From the NCBI GenBank assembly GCA_007844125.1, contig CM017564.1, positions 16,319,378 through 16,383,377 of the forward strand: a stretch of 64,000 bases of DNA, written 5' to 3'. This document shows, one piece after another, positions 1-12,270 of this stretch; positions within the stretch are counted from its first letter, which is position 1; every line of letters begins with the position of its first letter. Below the pieces are notes generated by a model. That model had not been told where the DNA came from and made no database searches. It saw nothing but the letters and a program-made list of their open reading frames with translations. A program made the position numbers and the translations under genes. Source of the stretch: Sinonovacula constricta (lineage: Eukaryota; Mollusca; Bivalvia; Cardiida; Solecurtidae).

Positions 1-194
1 TTTTCTTTCTGATTTTGTTGTTTTTCTCAAATAATTGATAATCACTTTGTAAAGTGGCTAGTAGAAATAAAATGCACAAGACCATAAGTTCTTCGTTACA
101 ATAGAAAGTAAGGTTAAAATGCGTGCAACTAGCCGATTTAGCACGGTTTCGATTGTGCGGGTGAAGTTGTGACGAAAACGACAAGGCGTGGAAA

Positions 195-739
195 TGAGAG
201 AGAGAGAGGGGGGGGGGGGGGAGAGAGCGAGGGGGAGGGGGACAGAGAGAGCGAGAGCCGAGGAGACAGAGACAGAGGCAGAGGGGGAGGGAGAGAGAGA
301 CAGAGACAGACACAGACACAGACACAGAGAGAGAAAAAGACCGAAAGACAGACAGAAAGACAGACAGTCAGAAAGACAGACAGTCAGAAAAAGACAGAGT
401 GACAGAGAAACACACGAGAAACACAGAGAGAGACAGCGACAGAGGGGGACAAAGGACATGGTACCGAGGCAGAGGCAGGGACAAACAGAGATAGGGAGTT
501 TTAAAGATGATTGATATATAGAGATATCAGAGAAAGAGAGAGAGAGAGAGAAAGAGAGTGAGAGATAGGGAGGTAGAGAGATGAGAGAGTGGGGGAAGAG
601 CGAGAGAAGAGAGAGAGAGAGAGAAGAGAGAGGAGTAGTAGATAGAGATATATGGAGAGAGAGAGAGAGAGAGAGAGGAGAGGGGGGTGAGAGAGGGGTA
701 GAGAGAGAGAGGTGGGGAGTAGAGAGAGAGAGAGGGGGT

Positions 740-771
<32 letters not shown>

Positions 772-830
772 GGGGTAGAGAGAGAGGGGGGAGGGGGTAG
801 AGAGAGAGAGGGGGGGAGAGAGAGATCTGG
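195..830. repeat. GA/CAGA-rich low-complexity tract
   Basis: About 630 bp of (GA)n, (CAGA)n and G runs, purine on the + strand. Open frames across it are all low-complexity and are not treated as genes. Confidence 0.95.
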
Positions 831-1182
831 CTGTAGCTGCTGGAACCTCTATGGTAAAGGAGCGTCAAGTAGGAGAGCACTGTAATCTATAATATTTAAC
901 CTTATATAACACAACACTATATCATAATAAATATACATAAAGGTCGCCCGCGTGTCAAAGTGGTAAAATGTACAACGAGGATTTATTGCAAGGAACATTT
1001 CTCAATTGAGAACTAGCCCAAGCACAAATATTTAATCCCAGAACATTTGTTCCTGTATCATAATGTTATTTTATTCTTATTTTCATACACAATCAGCATA
1101 TGTAGTTAGAAGAGCTTAAGAAAATTCTCAACTGAAAAATATTTCTGTAACTGAATATTAGTCAGACAATCAGTCACAAATC

Positions 1183-2590
1183 TCCAGGTCACAACTCCCC
1201 AGGTCACTGCTGCCCAGGCCACAACTCCCAAGGTCACAACTCCCAAGGTCACAATTCCCAAGTTCACAACTCCCAAGGTGACAACTCCAAAGACCACTGC
1301 TGCCCAGATTACAACTCCCATGGTCACTGCTACTCAGCTCACTGCTGCCCAGGTCACTGCTGCCCAGGCCACAACTCCCAATGTCACAACTCCCAAGGTC
1401 ACAATTCCCAAGGTCACAACTCCCAAGGTCACAACTCCCAAGGTGGCAACTCCAAAGACCACTGCTGCCAAGATCACAACTCCCATGGTCACTGCTACTC
1501 AGCTCACTGCTGCCCAGGTCACTGCTGCCCAGGCCACAACTCCCAAGGTCACAACTCCCAAGGTCACAATTCCCAAGGTCACAACTCCCAAGGTCACAAC
1601 TCCCAAGGTGGCAACTCCAAAGACCACTGCTGCCCAGATCACAACTCCCATGGTCACTGCTACTCAGCTCACTGCTGCCCAGGTCACTGCTGCTAAGATC
1701 ACAATTCCCCAGGTTACAAGTTCCCAGGTCACAACTCCCCAGGTCACTGCTGCCCAGGTCACAACTCCCCAGGTCACTGCTGCCCATGTCACTGCTGCCC
1801 AGGTCACACCTCCCCAGGTCAATGCTGCACAGGTTACAACTACCTAGGTCACTGTTGCACAGGTCACAACTCCCCAGGTCAATGCTGCACAGGTTACAAC
1901 TACCAAGGTCACTGTTGCACAGGTCACAACTCCCCAGGTCAATGCTGCACAGGTTACAACTACATAGGTCACTGTTGCACAGGTCACAACTCCCCAGGTC
2001 AATGCTGCACAGGTTACAACTACCTAGGTCACTGTTGCACAGGTCACAACTCCCCAGGTCACTGCTCCCAAGGTTACAACTCCCAAGGTCACTGTTGCCC
2101 AGGTCACAACTCCCCAGGCCACAACTCCCCAGGTCTCTGCTGCACAAGTCACAACTCCCCAGGTCACAACTCCCCAGGTCACAACTCCCCAGGTCACTGT
2201 TGCACAGGTCACAACTCCCCAGGTCACTGCTCCCAAGGTTACAACTCCCAAGGTCACTGTTGCCCAGGTCACAACTCCCCAGGCCACAACTCCCCAGGTC
2301 TCTGCTGCCCTGGTCACAACTCCCCAGGTCTCTGCTGCACAGGTCACAACTCCCCAGGTCACTGTTGCACAGGTCACAACTCCCCAGGTCACTGCTCCCA
2401 AGGTTACAACTCCCAAGGTCACTGTTGCCCAGGTCACAACTCCCCAGATCACAACTCCCCAGGTCTCTGCTGCCCAGGTCACACCTCCCCAGGTCACTGT
2501 TGCCCAGGTCACACCTCCCCAGGTCACTGTTGCCCAGGTCACAACTTCCCAGGTCACAACTCCCTAGGTCACAGTTGCCCAGGTCGCGAC
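1183..2590. repeat. 15-bp minisatellite (AGGTCACAACTCCCC) with higher-order structure
   Basis: About 90 units of a 15-bp motif span 1.4 kb. The period is a multiple of three, so every frame stays largely open and gives false ORFs with 5-residue repeats. Higher-order blocks are visible: about 150-165 bp in 1217-1700 and exactly 60 bp in 1801-2040. The motif contains AGGTCA in nearly every unit. Confidence 0.95.
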
Positions 2591-2599
2591 GTGCAAAAA

Positions 2600-3690
2600 G
2601 TCAAGACGCGCGTATCCTTCTAGAACCACAAATATTTCTTATGCTTAAAGGTAGAGCAAATATTATTAAGAAGGAAATGTGTGTATTTTTAATTCATATT
2701 TTGCAAATGAATTTAGATTTTATGATTTTCGCTTAATTCGTTACTTTGTCCGATTCAAAAAAATGTCATGAAATTTATATATTTCGCAGGATCGACCAAA
2801 ATACTTTATAGTACATTTTGTGTGACGTTAAAATAATTCGTTTGGCTATTGAGGGTTCGATGATTTTTGATAACACACAGAAAGAAGAAGAAAAATATGG
2901 GAAACTCAGACTTAAACGTGTTGGGTTTGTAACCAATACATTATATATTTGGGAAAGTTTGAGTCAAACCAATCAAGTAACATGTTTGCTGGTTAGTCTA
3001 GCGCTATACTTTGTTTCCAAACGATACTCACTAGTAAAACACTTCCCATAAAGAGGATATAACATAATATTTGGAGTTCTTTATATAAAAATGAGACCCT
3101 CCTAAACAAATTTTAGTACAGCAACAAAAATCACAAAATCAAAATTGGATGTACAATTTTATTAAAATCTGACATGCACGTCTACATTAAGGTTTACAAC
3201 ACATCAGATGTGTTAATTTCTATTTTTCTATTACACTTGCTTTTACCTAAAAAAGATAACACTATAAATAATGCGATGGTGAGAGATCTGACTGTCGCTG
3301 TAGTACGTGAACTATATAAAGCGGGACAGCACTGTTTTCTGGTTTGTTAAATATGTCCGCTCGAATAGTTCTGTTCAAGAATCTAACAAATATGGTTTAC
3401 TTGACAGTAAGTCATGTACTGGATTGTTTTGTCCCGATAATTTCATTACTGCTTATAACTGCAAAAATATTTATCGTATAAAACGTAACACTGTAATCTG
3501 TGTTGCCACAGGCATGTATCTTACAGTAAAGTTTAAATTGAAAACGGATTTATTGCAATATAAACTCTCGTATCCGCGTTTGGGCGTTGTAAATCACGCG
3601 GCTAGAAAGTTACTTAAATTTTTGGCATACAGATCACGTGACTTTCAGTGGCGTATTTGATTGGCTTATGAGACACCGCTTATATCGGTC
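2600..3690. other. AT-rich upstream DNA, no feature recognised
   Basis: I see no conserved motif. An open stretch of 117 codons at 3307-3660 has no recognisable domain and ends just before the TATA candidate. Confidence 0.5.
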
Positions 3691-3729
3691 GCAGCTTTTA
3701 TAAGCAGAAAGTGCACGAGATCATTAGCG

Positions 3730-3854
3730 CTGCGTGCCATCTCTGTTAATAAAACTGCCATTTATCGTCGTGCTGGTTCATTCATACAGTTTTAACTTTA
3801 TTGGACTTCACCCGCGTTTCAGTATTCATGTGTTTTCGCGTCTATTTAGCGATG
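3730..3854 (+). promoter_or_regulatory. Possible TATA promoter and non-coding first exon of the aquaporin
   Basis: A TATA-like box (TTTTATAAG, 3696-3704) precedes about 150 bp that end at a good donor, ATG|gtaaga (3855). A strong acceptor (tatattttccag, ending 7154) opens the exon that carries the aquaporin start. Joining the two gives a 5' UTR of about 400 bp. The pairing is an inference from splice-site quality; no transcript evidence is available. Confidence 0.3.
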
Positions 3855-4101
3855 GTAAGATAACTCCTTATTGTGCATCGCGTATGAACAAAGTCTGCAG
3901 TGATAAGTCGTGAGGAATTGCTTGGCGTGCTAAGGTTTCATATAGTGGCAGTATACAAGTAACCGTGCACAGTGTGGATATAGAGATATTTTAATCCCGG
4001 AGTAAATTGTCTTTAGTGAGAAAAAGGTAGATGGGGAGTTTATTAATAATATTTTACTTTTATTACATGCTATATAATTACTTCTGCTATTTACTAAGTT
4101 T

Positions 4102-4335
4102 TTCTTCTTCTTCTTCTTCTTCTTCTTCTTCTTCTTCTTCTTCTTCATCATCTTCTTCTTCTTCTTCTTCTTCTTCTTCTTCTTCTTCTTCTTCTTCTTC
4201 TTCCTTTTCTTCATCATCTTCTTCTTCTTGGTCAAGTTCTTTTCTTTTCTTATATATCGACTTCTTCTTCCTTCGTTCTTCTTTTTCTTCCTATTTTCTC
4301 TTTTCCTTCTTTTCGCGTTTAAAACAGTAGAAATG
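4102..4335. repeat. (TTC)n microsatellite
   Basis: A nearly pure TTC/CTT tract to about 4206, then imperfect to 4335. Serine-rich and lysine-rich ORFs across it are artefacts. Confidence 0.95.
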
Positions 4336-4768
4336 ATATACACGTCTTCGAAAACAAGCCAGTAGTGTACGTACTTATAATGTTAAAGTGTATATGCATT
4401 GATTTCTTTTCAGTTATACTCGATTTCTTTATACGAGTCCATTATTCACAATCTATCAACTCCAGTGTGTCAGTGTTCTGTACAAAATACATTATAATAG
4501 AAATTGACAATGCTCTGACATTGGAACAATTATAAACGATTCATGGCGTCAGCGTTATATTATCTATAAATGTGAAATATATATGGTAGAAATCAAAGTG
4601 TAGATGGGTGATTTTCTGTTTTTGTTTTTATGTTTTGTTATGTTTTTGTAACACTGTACTAACACAGTTTAATTATATTTAATTTACTTTTAGTTGTTAG
4701 AGATTCAGAAAAGTATTTTATGTTGCTGTTTTTTAATAAATCGCAGCAACACTATTATGATTATTTTA

Positions 4769-4858
4769 GCGACGTCCAGCTGATTATTAGTGGATGAAGA
4801 CCCCAGACTTATGTCTAGACTTATGTCTGGGTAGAACCACCGGCGCACTGCATGTTAG
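4769..4858 (-). mobile_element. SINE family D (tRNA-Ser-like), 3' fragment
   Basis: The sequence matches the tail half of the copies at 14.3 and 30.4 kb (agaccccagacttatg and ctgggtagaaccacc blocks). It contains a small internal duplication of the agacttatgtct block. The tRNA-like head is missing. Confidence 0.7.
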
Positions 4859-5174
4859 GGACGATATTTCACTCAATGTTAAGTTACATGGGTGATTTCA
4901 GCTGTCCGAAACACACGATGTGCATCTTACCGATTATATTTAACAATTGTGTGTTATTCTGTATTTGTTTTTTGAATTCTTAAAACTACAACAGTTTAGG
5001 TTTTACTTCAATGTTGCCGTGTTTAATATCAGATATATATATCAAAGGTACATTGTTAATAGTTTCGACATTTATGCTTTCTATTCTATGACCGCAATAA
5101 GTGAGTTTTGTATTGTTTTAATTGTACATGAAACGTCAGTGTTGTAATTATGTTGATAGTCAATACTGATGGCT

Positions 5175-5554
5175 CAGAGGGAAACTGGTCTAAGTGTTGT
5201 TTTTTTTATAAATTGTTCAAGATAAGAAGAAAATGGTTTCAATTGCTACATTCTTAATAGAATATCATTAAATTAACAGTTATACTTGTAAAACTGCCTT
5301 ATATATTGATACAGTTTTCATAAAACAATAAACACTTAATACAGCTCGAGATATTAAAGAAAATGTTACTTGGACCAGTTTCGCGCTTAATAGAAATGTA
5401 GTAGTGCACTTGCAACATTAGTGCAAATAACAATTTTATTTTTTTATTTACAAATATCAGGTCATTTTTATGGAAGATGTATCCCATTAATACTTAATCT
5501 TTCAAGCAAAAAACTGATATTTGACAAAAATGTCACTTAGGCCAGTTTCGCTCT
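5175..5554. mobile_element. Small TIR element (MITE-like), about 380 bp
   Basis: The outer ends are inverted repeats (AGAGGGAAACTGGTCTAAGT on the left; AGAGCGAAACTGGCCTAAGT read inward from the right). A third copy of the same motif lies inside at about 5362-5390. There is no coding capacity. Confidence 0.6.
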
Positions 5555-5559
5555 AAAAA

Positions 5560-6628
5560 TATAAACGCTTATAAGGAAATTAACGTTCACAATCGCTTAA
5601 TTAAGTAATTAATTCAATAATTTTTCTGTGTTAATAAAATTAAAATACCTTTGAAGGAAATTAAGATCTCCTTCACTTGCAGTGGTAATTGTTATCCGAG
5701 GGTTAGAAGTTTATTTATGTTTTCTTTGACAACGTTTTTCCAAAATAAAAATCAAATATTTTTTTTTCTCCGATGATATATAACCGAAATTTTGAGATAA
5801 TTTTGATTTCTATAATGCTTTAACTTGGTTGCCTTTAAATCCTATCTATCTTCTATTTAAATCTGAGACGCTTTAAGCATCTCTCGACACAAACTTCAGT
5901 ATGTTCAGAATCGGGTCCAATTTGTTTCACCATGATCGGTCTAGTACAACGCTACATCATGTAACTTTCGCTCTCGTTATAAACGCCACGTGCTGACCGT
6001 ATTTCAAGAAACAATCGTGATTTGTCTTCAAATCTCGCGGGGAAACATTTCTAAACAGCTTATTGCTGATACATCTACTTGTGTAAATAAATTGCGTGAC
6101 TCTTTTAAAATATAAAACTGCTGGTGTTTGTATTTCTAACTGATGACAACAAAACAATATGTGTAAACTAGAATACGGTGGGACCGTCGGGGATTTACCT
6201 TGAAATCAATATACTCATTGGACATAACGTGAACTGCTAGCGATGTCGAGTCAACAAATGTTGCAATCTGGTTTAAACGAAGTCAACCATGTTCATCCTT
6301 AACTGCCTTAATACCAACTTCATGTTTGTTGGCCATTCTGGGTTGAATATAGTAAATGAGAATCTAACCAGCACATTACACTAAAGCAAGAGTAACAACA
6401 TTTTTACTATTTTATGCCAATCTGTGATTATAGATGATATAATATTTAATCTATATTTATTCTTTGTATGTCAATTTATTAAGTATCGTTAAAGACATGA
6501 CCAAGCTGATACGTTTTTTTTGCCTTGTCATAAAAAAATTTGCATAAATTCGGTGCTTTAAAAAAATATCGTCGACACGTTACGAGTAAATGTAAACACT
6601 GTATGAGTATGGGGATGCATCCGCCCCG

Positions 6629-6675
<47 letters not shown>

Positions 6676-7150
6676 TCCTCCACCAAACAGGTAAAAGTGT
6701 AGAGTTGTGAAAGCACATACATGTAAGCTTAAAAATACTAAACTTTTAAAGTAAATTTTGTATATATATATCCAGTATTTACTGTGATAAAGTTGAATGG
6801 ATCTTGATTCATACCCACCCTTCCTAAAAGAAAACTCACGATCCGCTCCTGTTCTGTTCTGTTAAGTTGATATTTAATTGACGGGGCCGTGGATGGTCGT
6901 GATTAAAGTCGACCGCAATGTGGAACTACTGGTGGTATTTATGATCCAAAATTATATCAATACTGTGACAAAAATTTACATATTCACATATTCATTAAGA
7001 GATGGTGCAAACATATTTTCTCCGGAACACGTGGGTGATAATCTAGTAATGATCTAGTACACGCTGAGAACTAGGTCACTATGCTCCCACTATATGGCCA
7101 TCATTTCAATGATTTCTTATCCTAAGATAACGCTTGTCTGTTTATATTTT
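5560..7150. other. AT-rich DNA with one hAT-like element
   Basis: Apart from the hAT-like copy (6608-6851) I see only short AT-rich low-complexity stretches. If the upstream exon is real, this is the 5' UTR intron. Confidence 0.5.
6608..6851 (-). mobile_element. Non-autonomous hAT-like element, copy 1
   Basis: The right end reads (inverted) CAGGAGCGGATCGTGAG, close to the CAGGGGCGGATC ends common in hAT-type elements. The interior matches the 29.6-kb copy in reverse (ttcaactttat, tttactttaaaag and cttacatgtatgtg blocks). A long C run (6627-6660) followed by (CA)n sits where the other copy has a G run, so the homopolymer belongs to the element. Confidence 0.6.
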
Positions 7151-7154
7151 CCAG

Positions 7155-7432
7155 AGCAAACACTTTCTGGCAGCAGCGTGAAGAGAGATCTAACTGGCCG
7201 GGACAGTTGACCTCGAGTTGTTGAGTGACGATAATATTTAACAACAACAGTAGGACTAACACAAGCTTCATCAACAACTACAACACCAACAACAGTATTA
7301 ACATCCGCCTTAATAGTCGCCACGGCCCAAAACATATCTTATAACAATAAAAGCAACTACAAATTCAACAACAACAAAAGTAGCGACAGATTTAGCAACA
7401 TCAATAACACCAGCAACTCCAGCCACCCTACA
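7155..7432 (+). other. Aquaporin 5' UTR, CAA/AAC-rich
   Basis: This is the stretch between a strong splice acceptor (ending 7154) and the start codon. It is rich in CAA, AAC and ACA runs and poor in secondary structure. The start context is caccctacaATGG. Confidence 0.55.
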
Positions 7433-7642
7433 ATGGACGGATACTTCGCCTACATCGCCCGACGGCTCGACTCGATCCGCCTCAGCCCGGACGGCGAGCC
7501 GACGATGTTCCGAGAGGTTAAGTCACGTGATTTATGGCGGGCGGTCCTGGCGGAATTTGTTGCAACCATGTTGTTTGTCTTCATCGGCACCATGTCCGCC
7601 GTGCCGCTCGTGCCAGTAGGGGGCGCTGCACAGTACGTTCGA
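7433..7642 (+). CDS. Aquaporin coding exon 1 (residues 1-70)
   Basis: This exon encodes the cytosolic N-terminus, TM1 with the family motif AEFVATMLFVFIG, and the first extracellular loop. It ends in phase 0 at CGA followed by the donor gtgagt. The frame upstream is open back to a TAA at 7232 but has no ATG, so 7433 is the most likely start. The next coding exon lies 16.8 kb away. Confidence 0.9.
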
Positions 7643-10600
7643 GTGAGTTATCTTTCTTTGTAGTTTCCCTATAACCCTCATAGTATTAACATCACTGATT
7701 GCATGTGCATTGTGCGGTGTTTTAAAGGGTCCAGACGGCCGAGCTGTTAAAGCTTCTCCAGCCCCACGGACCTTGGGCCGTTAAACTTTCTGTCAGCTGA
7801 TCTGCGGAGCGTCACTGGTTCTAGTAAATGTTTGAAATCTAAATCAACCAATAATGACAGGTAGACTATCGTCCATTTGTCAGTGCTATGCATCCAAACA
7901 CCAGTTTATGTCCCATAATCTCCTGACGAAGGCCTTAGATGAACTGATATTTAAGATCTAGCCTTAGAGCGCTCCGAGAGGAGACGCCCGTGAGCCCTCG
8001 GAGAGGAGACGCCCGTGACGCTCCGAGAGGAGACGCCCGTGAGCGCTTCGAGAGGAGACGCCCATGAGCACTTCGAGAGGAGACGCCCGTGTCGTGGTGG
8101 TAGAGACGTTGGTTTGTTATCTCCTCTGTCACCTTAGCCTCTCACCGCATGGGTTCGAGTCCCGTTCTGACAAAGGACTTACGGTGGGAACGTCTTCCTG
8201 CTGACCTGACGTACGCCAGTGGGTTTACCAAGAGTCTTATTCCGCCAAAATAAATAGACGTCGGTATAATGATCAAAATTGGTCGCTGCGACATATTTAA
8301 AAACAGAGCGCTCCGAAACATCACTGTGGTCATAGTCACGGACTTAAGAAATTTCGTCATAGTTGGACAGAATTGCATATTTAAGTATTTGTCACAATAA
8401 TAATTTGCTTAACCTCAGCAAATTATTCAAGTATTATCTTCTGATGATTAGATTGCACGTCACGTGATATCCTTCCAAATGATGGCGTTGTCTAAAGGAT
8501 GGAAGGATCAAACGCGTTTGCAACTGCTTTCGACGATATTTAGTTAATTAATGTTTATTACCGTTTATCTTTAAACTACCCGTGCATGATAAAATGTAAT
8601 TTGTATACTACAGTCATAGACACTAATAGACACTCATAGCCAGTCATAGACAGTTATAGACACTCATAGACAGTCATAGACAGTCATAGACACTCACAGA
8701 CACTCACAGACACTTATAGACGGCCATAGACACTCATAGACACTCATAGACAGTCATTCATAGACAGTTATAGCCAGTCATAGACAGTTATAGACACTCA
8801 TAGACAGTCATTCATAGACAGTTATAGACAGTCATAGACACTCACAGACACTCACAGACACTTATAGACAGCCATAGACACACATAGACACTCATAGACA
8901 GTCATTCATTAACAGTCATAAACCGTCATAGACACGCATAGACAGTCTTAGATAGTCATAGACACTCACAGACAGTAACAGACAGTCATATACACTCATA
9001 GATATCCATATGGTCGACATTGATGCAAAAGTTTATATAAATATGAAGTACGAAATCTGTCGTTGTATGTGCAACGTACATGTTATCAACTGTAATATTA
9101 TACCTGACAGGTTGGATTTTAATTGTGTCATTATTTTTGACAACAGTCTTAGACCTACGTTATGGACAATTTAATTACCGAATGACACTCACATTCCATT
9201 AATGTCGTCAGTTATAAGCTTTTGAATTTTAATACAGCAACAGCAACAAAAACAAAAACGCACTTAGTATCGTCAGTGAAGGTCCCTAATAATAAACACA
9301 ATCTCGTCGTATTGCATCACGGCCGTATAATATCAGCTGGTGCGTTCTTTATATTTTACTGTAATTTAATTTAAAAATAAACCATTTAAAATGTCAATTA
9401 GGGATAACAATTAGTGTACGCACAAACAAGTCGTCGACGTTTTGAAGTTTATTTTAAACAACACCCTCGTGAAACATGCCTGTAATAAACAGTTAACCAG
9501 GTGCAAATAAATGATAGGATACATCATAAAAATAGGTACAACTGTTAGAATGTTTAACTACTTCATGATGATCAATGAAAATACATTATGATGGATTTTC
9601 TCTGGTTAGTCGGCAGTGTGCAAGATCTATGAAGCTGTTTTGTTGTTTTACTTTCAAAACAAGTACGTTCACCTATTTATTTAAGACCTATGTACTTGTC
9701 TTTCAGAATTCATGTTAAAATAGGTGTCAGGATAATGTGACTGGGTTTTTGTATCATGCCAGGTGTTCACGACATGCTATACACAGTGAAGACAGCACTA
9801 TATCTTATTTAAGTGGACACCGTCTCCAGATAACGGAAATACTGTTCATGGGTCGACATGTTAAAATAGTAATGTAAGTCTCCTGTACTAATAAATGTTG
9901 GTACATGTCCTGTTTAGGTTTAATCTAATAGCACAATTACCGTATATAATCTAAGACTAGTAATGTATAATTTTATATCTCGGCTCCGAAAAAAAAAAAT
10001 CAAATTTTAAATACCGTTATTCGGCGGTTTATACGTCAATGATTCAATCAAAATAATGTTTTAAGCCAGCGACTTAAGTTGCTTACTGTACGTTATCTGA
10101 ATAATTGCAGATAGTCACAGATTGTGTCTGTACTCGTGTCAGTTACAATTTTCTATAAAACTGCAATCGTAAATTTTAAAGCTGTGGAAGCAACGAATTG
10201 TTTCAGGATCCGTTCCAAAGGAAAACCCCACAAACACATGTTAGACTAATTTTAATATAAATGATGATTTAATGAACATAAAAATGTCAAATGATAAAAC
10301 AAATTTCCGTTTTTTAATTTTATCATACCAAGCACGATTTAAATATGTTTATATAAAAGATGTATATATATTTCTGCTCAAGATCTGCACTAACTGCTGT
10401 AGAGTCCGCGCCAATATATCGTATTACATATGTACCGGTCATAAAAAACAATACTGATATAATCATTAAGATAATGAAGAATACAGTGAAGGTTTTTCAA
10501 ATATGTAACATGCATCTTATGAAATCAGACGGTGAGGGAAGAAAAAAAAATGATTAAAATTTGATATCCTTAGAAAATTTTCGTTTGAAGTATTTGAAGA

Positions 10601-12099
10601 CCATTTACACATGCTAAACATTGCTCAAATCTCACCCTCTAATACCGGACCTGGTAGCGAAGTCGGTAGAGCGTCGGCTCCAGGTACGGGAGGCCCTGGG
10701 TTCGATCCCGGACCGAGACATACCAAAGTCGTAAAAAATGGTAGTGGTATAGCTCCCTTGCTAACGCTCAATCAAATATAAGGGTAGTTCCGCGACTGGT
10801 TGGCCCGGTGTCAGGATAATGTGACTGGGTGTGGTATCATGCCAGGTGTTCACGGCATGCTATACACAGTGAAGGCAGCACTATATCTGCTTCAAGTGTG
10901 CACCGTCTCCAGATAACTGAAATACTGTTGGTGGGACAAAAAACCCAATAAACAATCAACAATCATCCTCTAATGACTGTAAGGCTACATGCACCACGCG
11001 TCAGACATTACGTAAGTTGATGTGTTGATCACACAACACCGCCTGGTTAAAAACATACATACACCTATACAGTTCCACTTGTATATACGTTCTTTGTTAA
11101 CGTATCGAATAAACTGTCAGACAATATTTAAGACATTTATTGATATTATTGAAGAAAACCCTTTGTCATGCAGAATTGCTTAGCGTCTCTCCTCTCAAGC
11201 ACATAAATTAAATTTAAACAGTGATTGTTTAATTGTTCTGCTGAACAAATGTAATTCAGCACTTACATTGCATTCACAATTGCGTGAACATCTATTAATA
11301 TGTTCGGTGATTGCGACATAACAAACGTGAATGACATAAAAATCAATGCGGTAATACAATACAGGTGTACGTTTAATTCACAAAGACAGACAGTTGAAAG
11401 AAACACAGAGCACATGATTATCATTTATTCTAAAAAAAAAAACATGATCATAAATGAACGCACTCGTTATTGACAGTTTTTCCATCGTTGAAAATTTTCC
11501 AACCATTCACATTTCGTATTGTGAAAGTTAACAGACAAAGACGCGAACAGAAAGACAGAAAAACAGACACACACAGACACACGCACAGAGACACACACAG
11601 ACAACAGACGTACTGACAGACGGACGGACGGACGGATGGACGGGCGGACGAATGGACGGACGGACGGATGGACGGATGTAAAGAGTACATATATCAAAGA
11701 ATCATACCGTTTATTACTGATCCTTGGTCACTATTACATATGAACAGTGTCATTTAACGGTTTCTGTCCGTTTTATGTTATAATTAAAACAATCACTAAG
11801 TTGTTTGCGATGAGCATTCTGCTTATATCACTTTTCTTCATTTTTTATGATAATTATTTGTGGAAAGATATACAAACATTGTGCTAATGGTTTTTGTTTG
11901 AAGGGAAAAAATCGTTATAATAGCGGCCTGTGTGTGGGTGTTTGGTGGGGAAGGGGGGGGGGGGGGGGGGGGGTTCGGGGGGGGGGGGCTGATGCCCCGG
12001 ACAAATGTCTTGTAAGAGCAAGTGGCGTACTGCAGATGAGCCTAACGACCCACGCACCCCGCACCCCACACGGAGAGAGAGAGGCAGAGAGAGACAAAC

Positions 12100-12142
<43 letters not shown>

Positions 12143-12178
12143 GATAGAGACAGAGAAAAGAGAGAGAAGAGAGAGAGG

Positions 12179-12270
<92 letters not shown>

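Noticed and set aside
1170..2736. Long ORFs on both strands with 5-residue repeats, including a mucin-like Thr/Pro frame
   Set aside because: The 15-bp period leaves all frames open. Different frames interrupt each other without preference, and there is no signal peptide or splice context.
10644..10720. tRNA gene in the SINE head
   Set aside because: The head lacks a closed acceptor stem and is followed by a repeated SINE body with target duplications. The same holds for the heads at 14.4, 44.4 and 51.7 kb.
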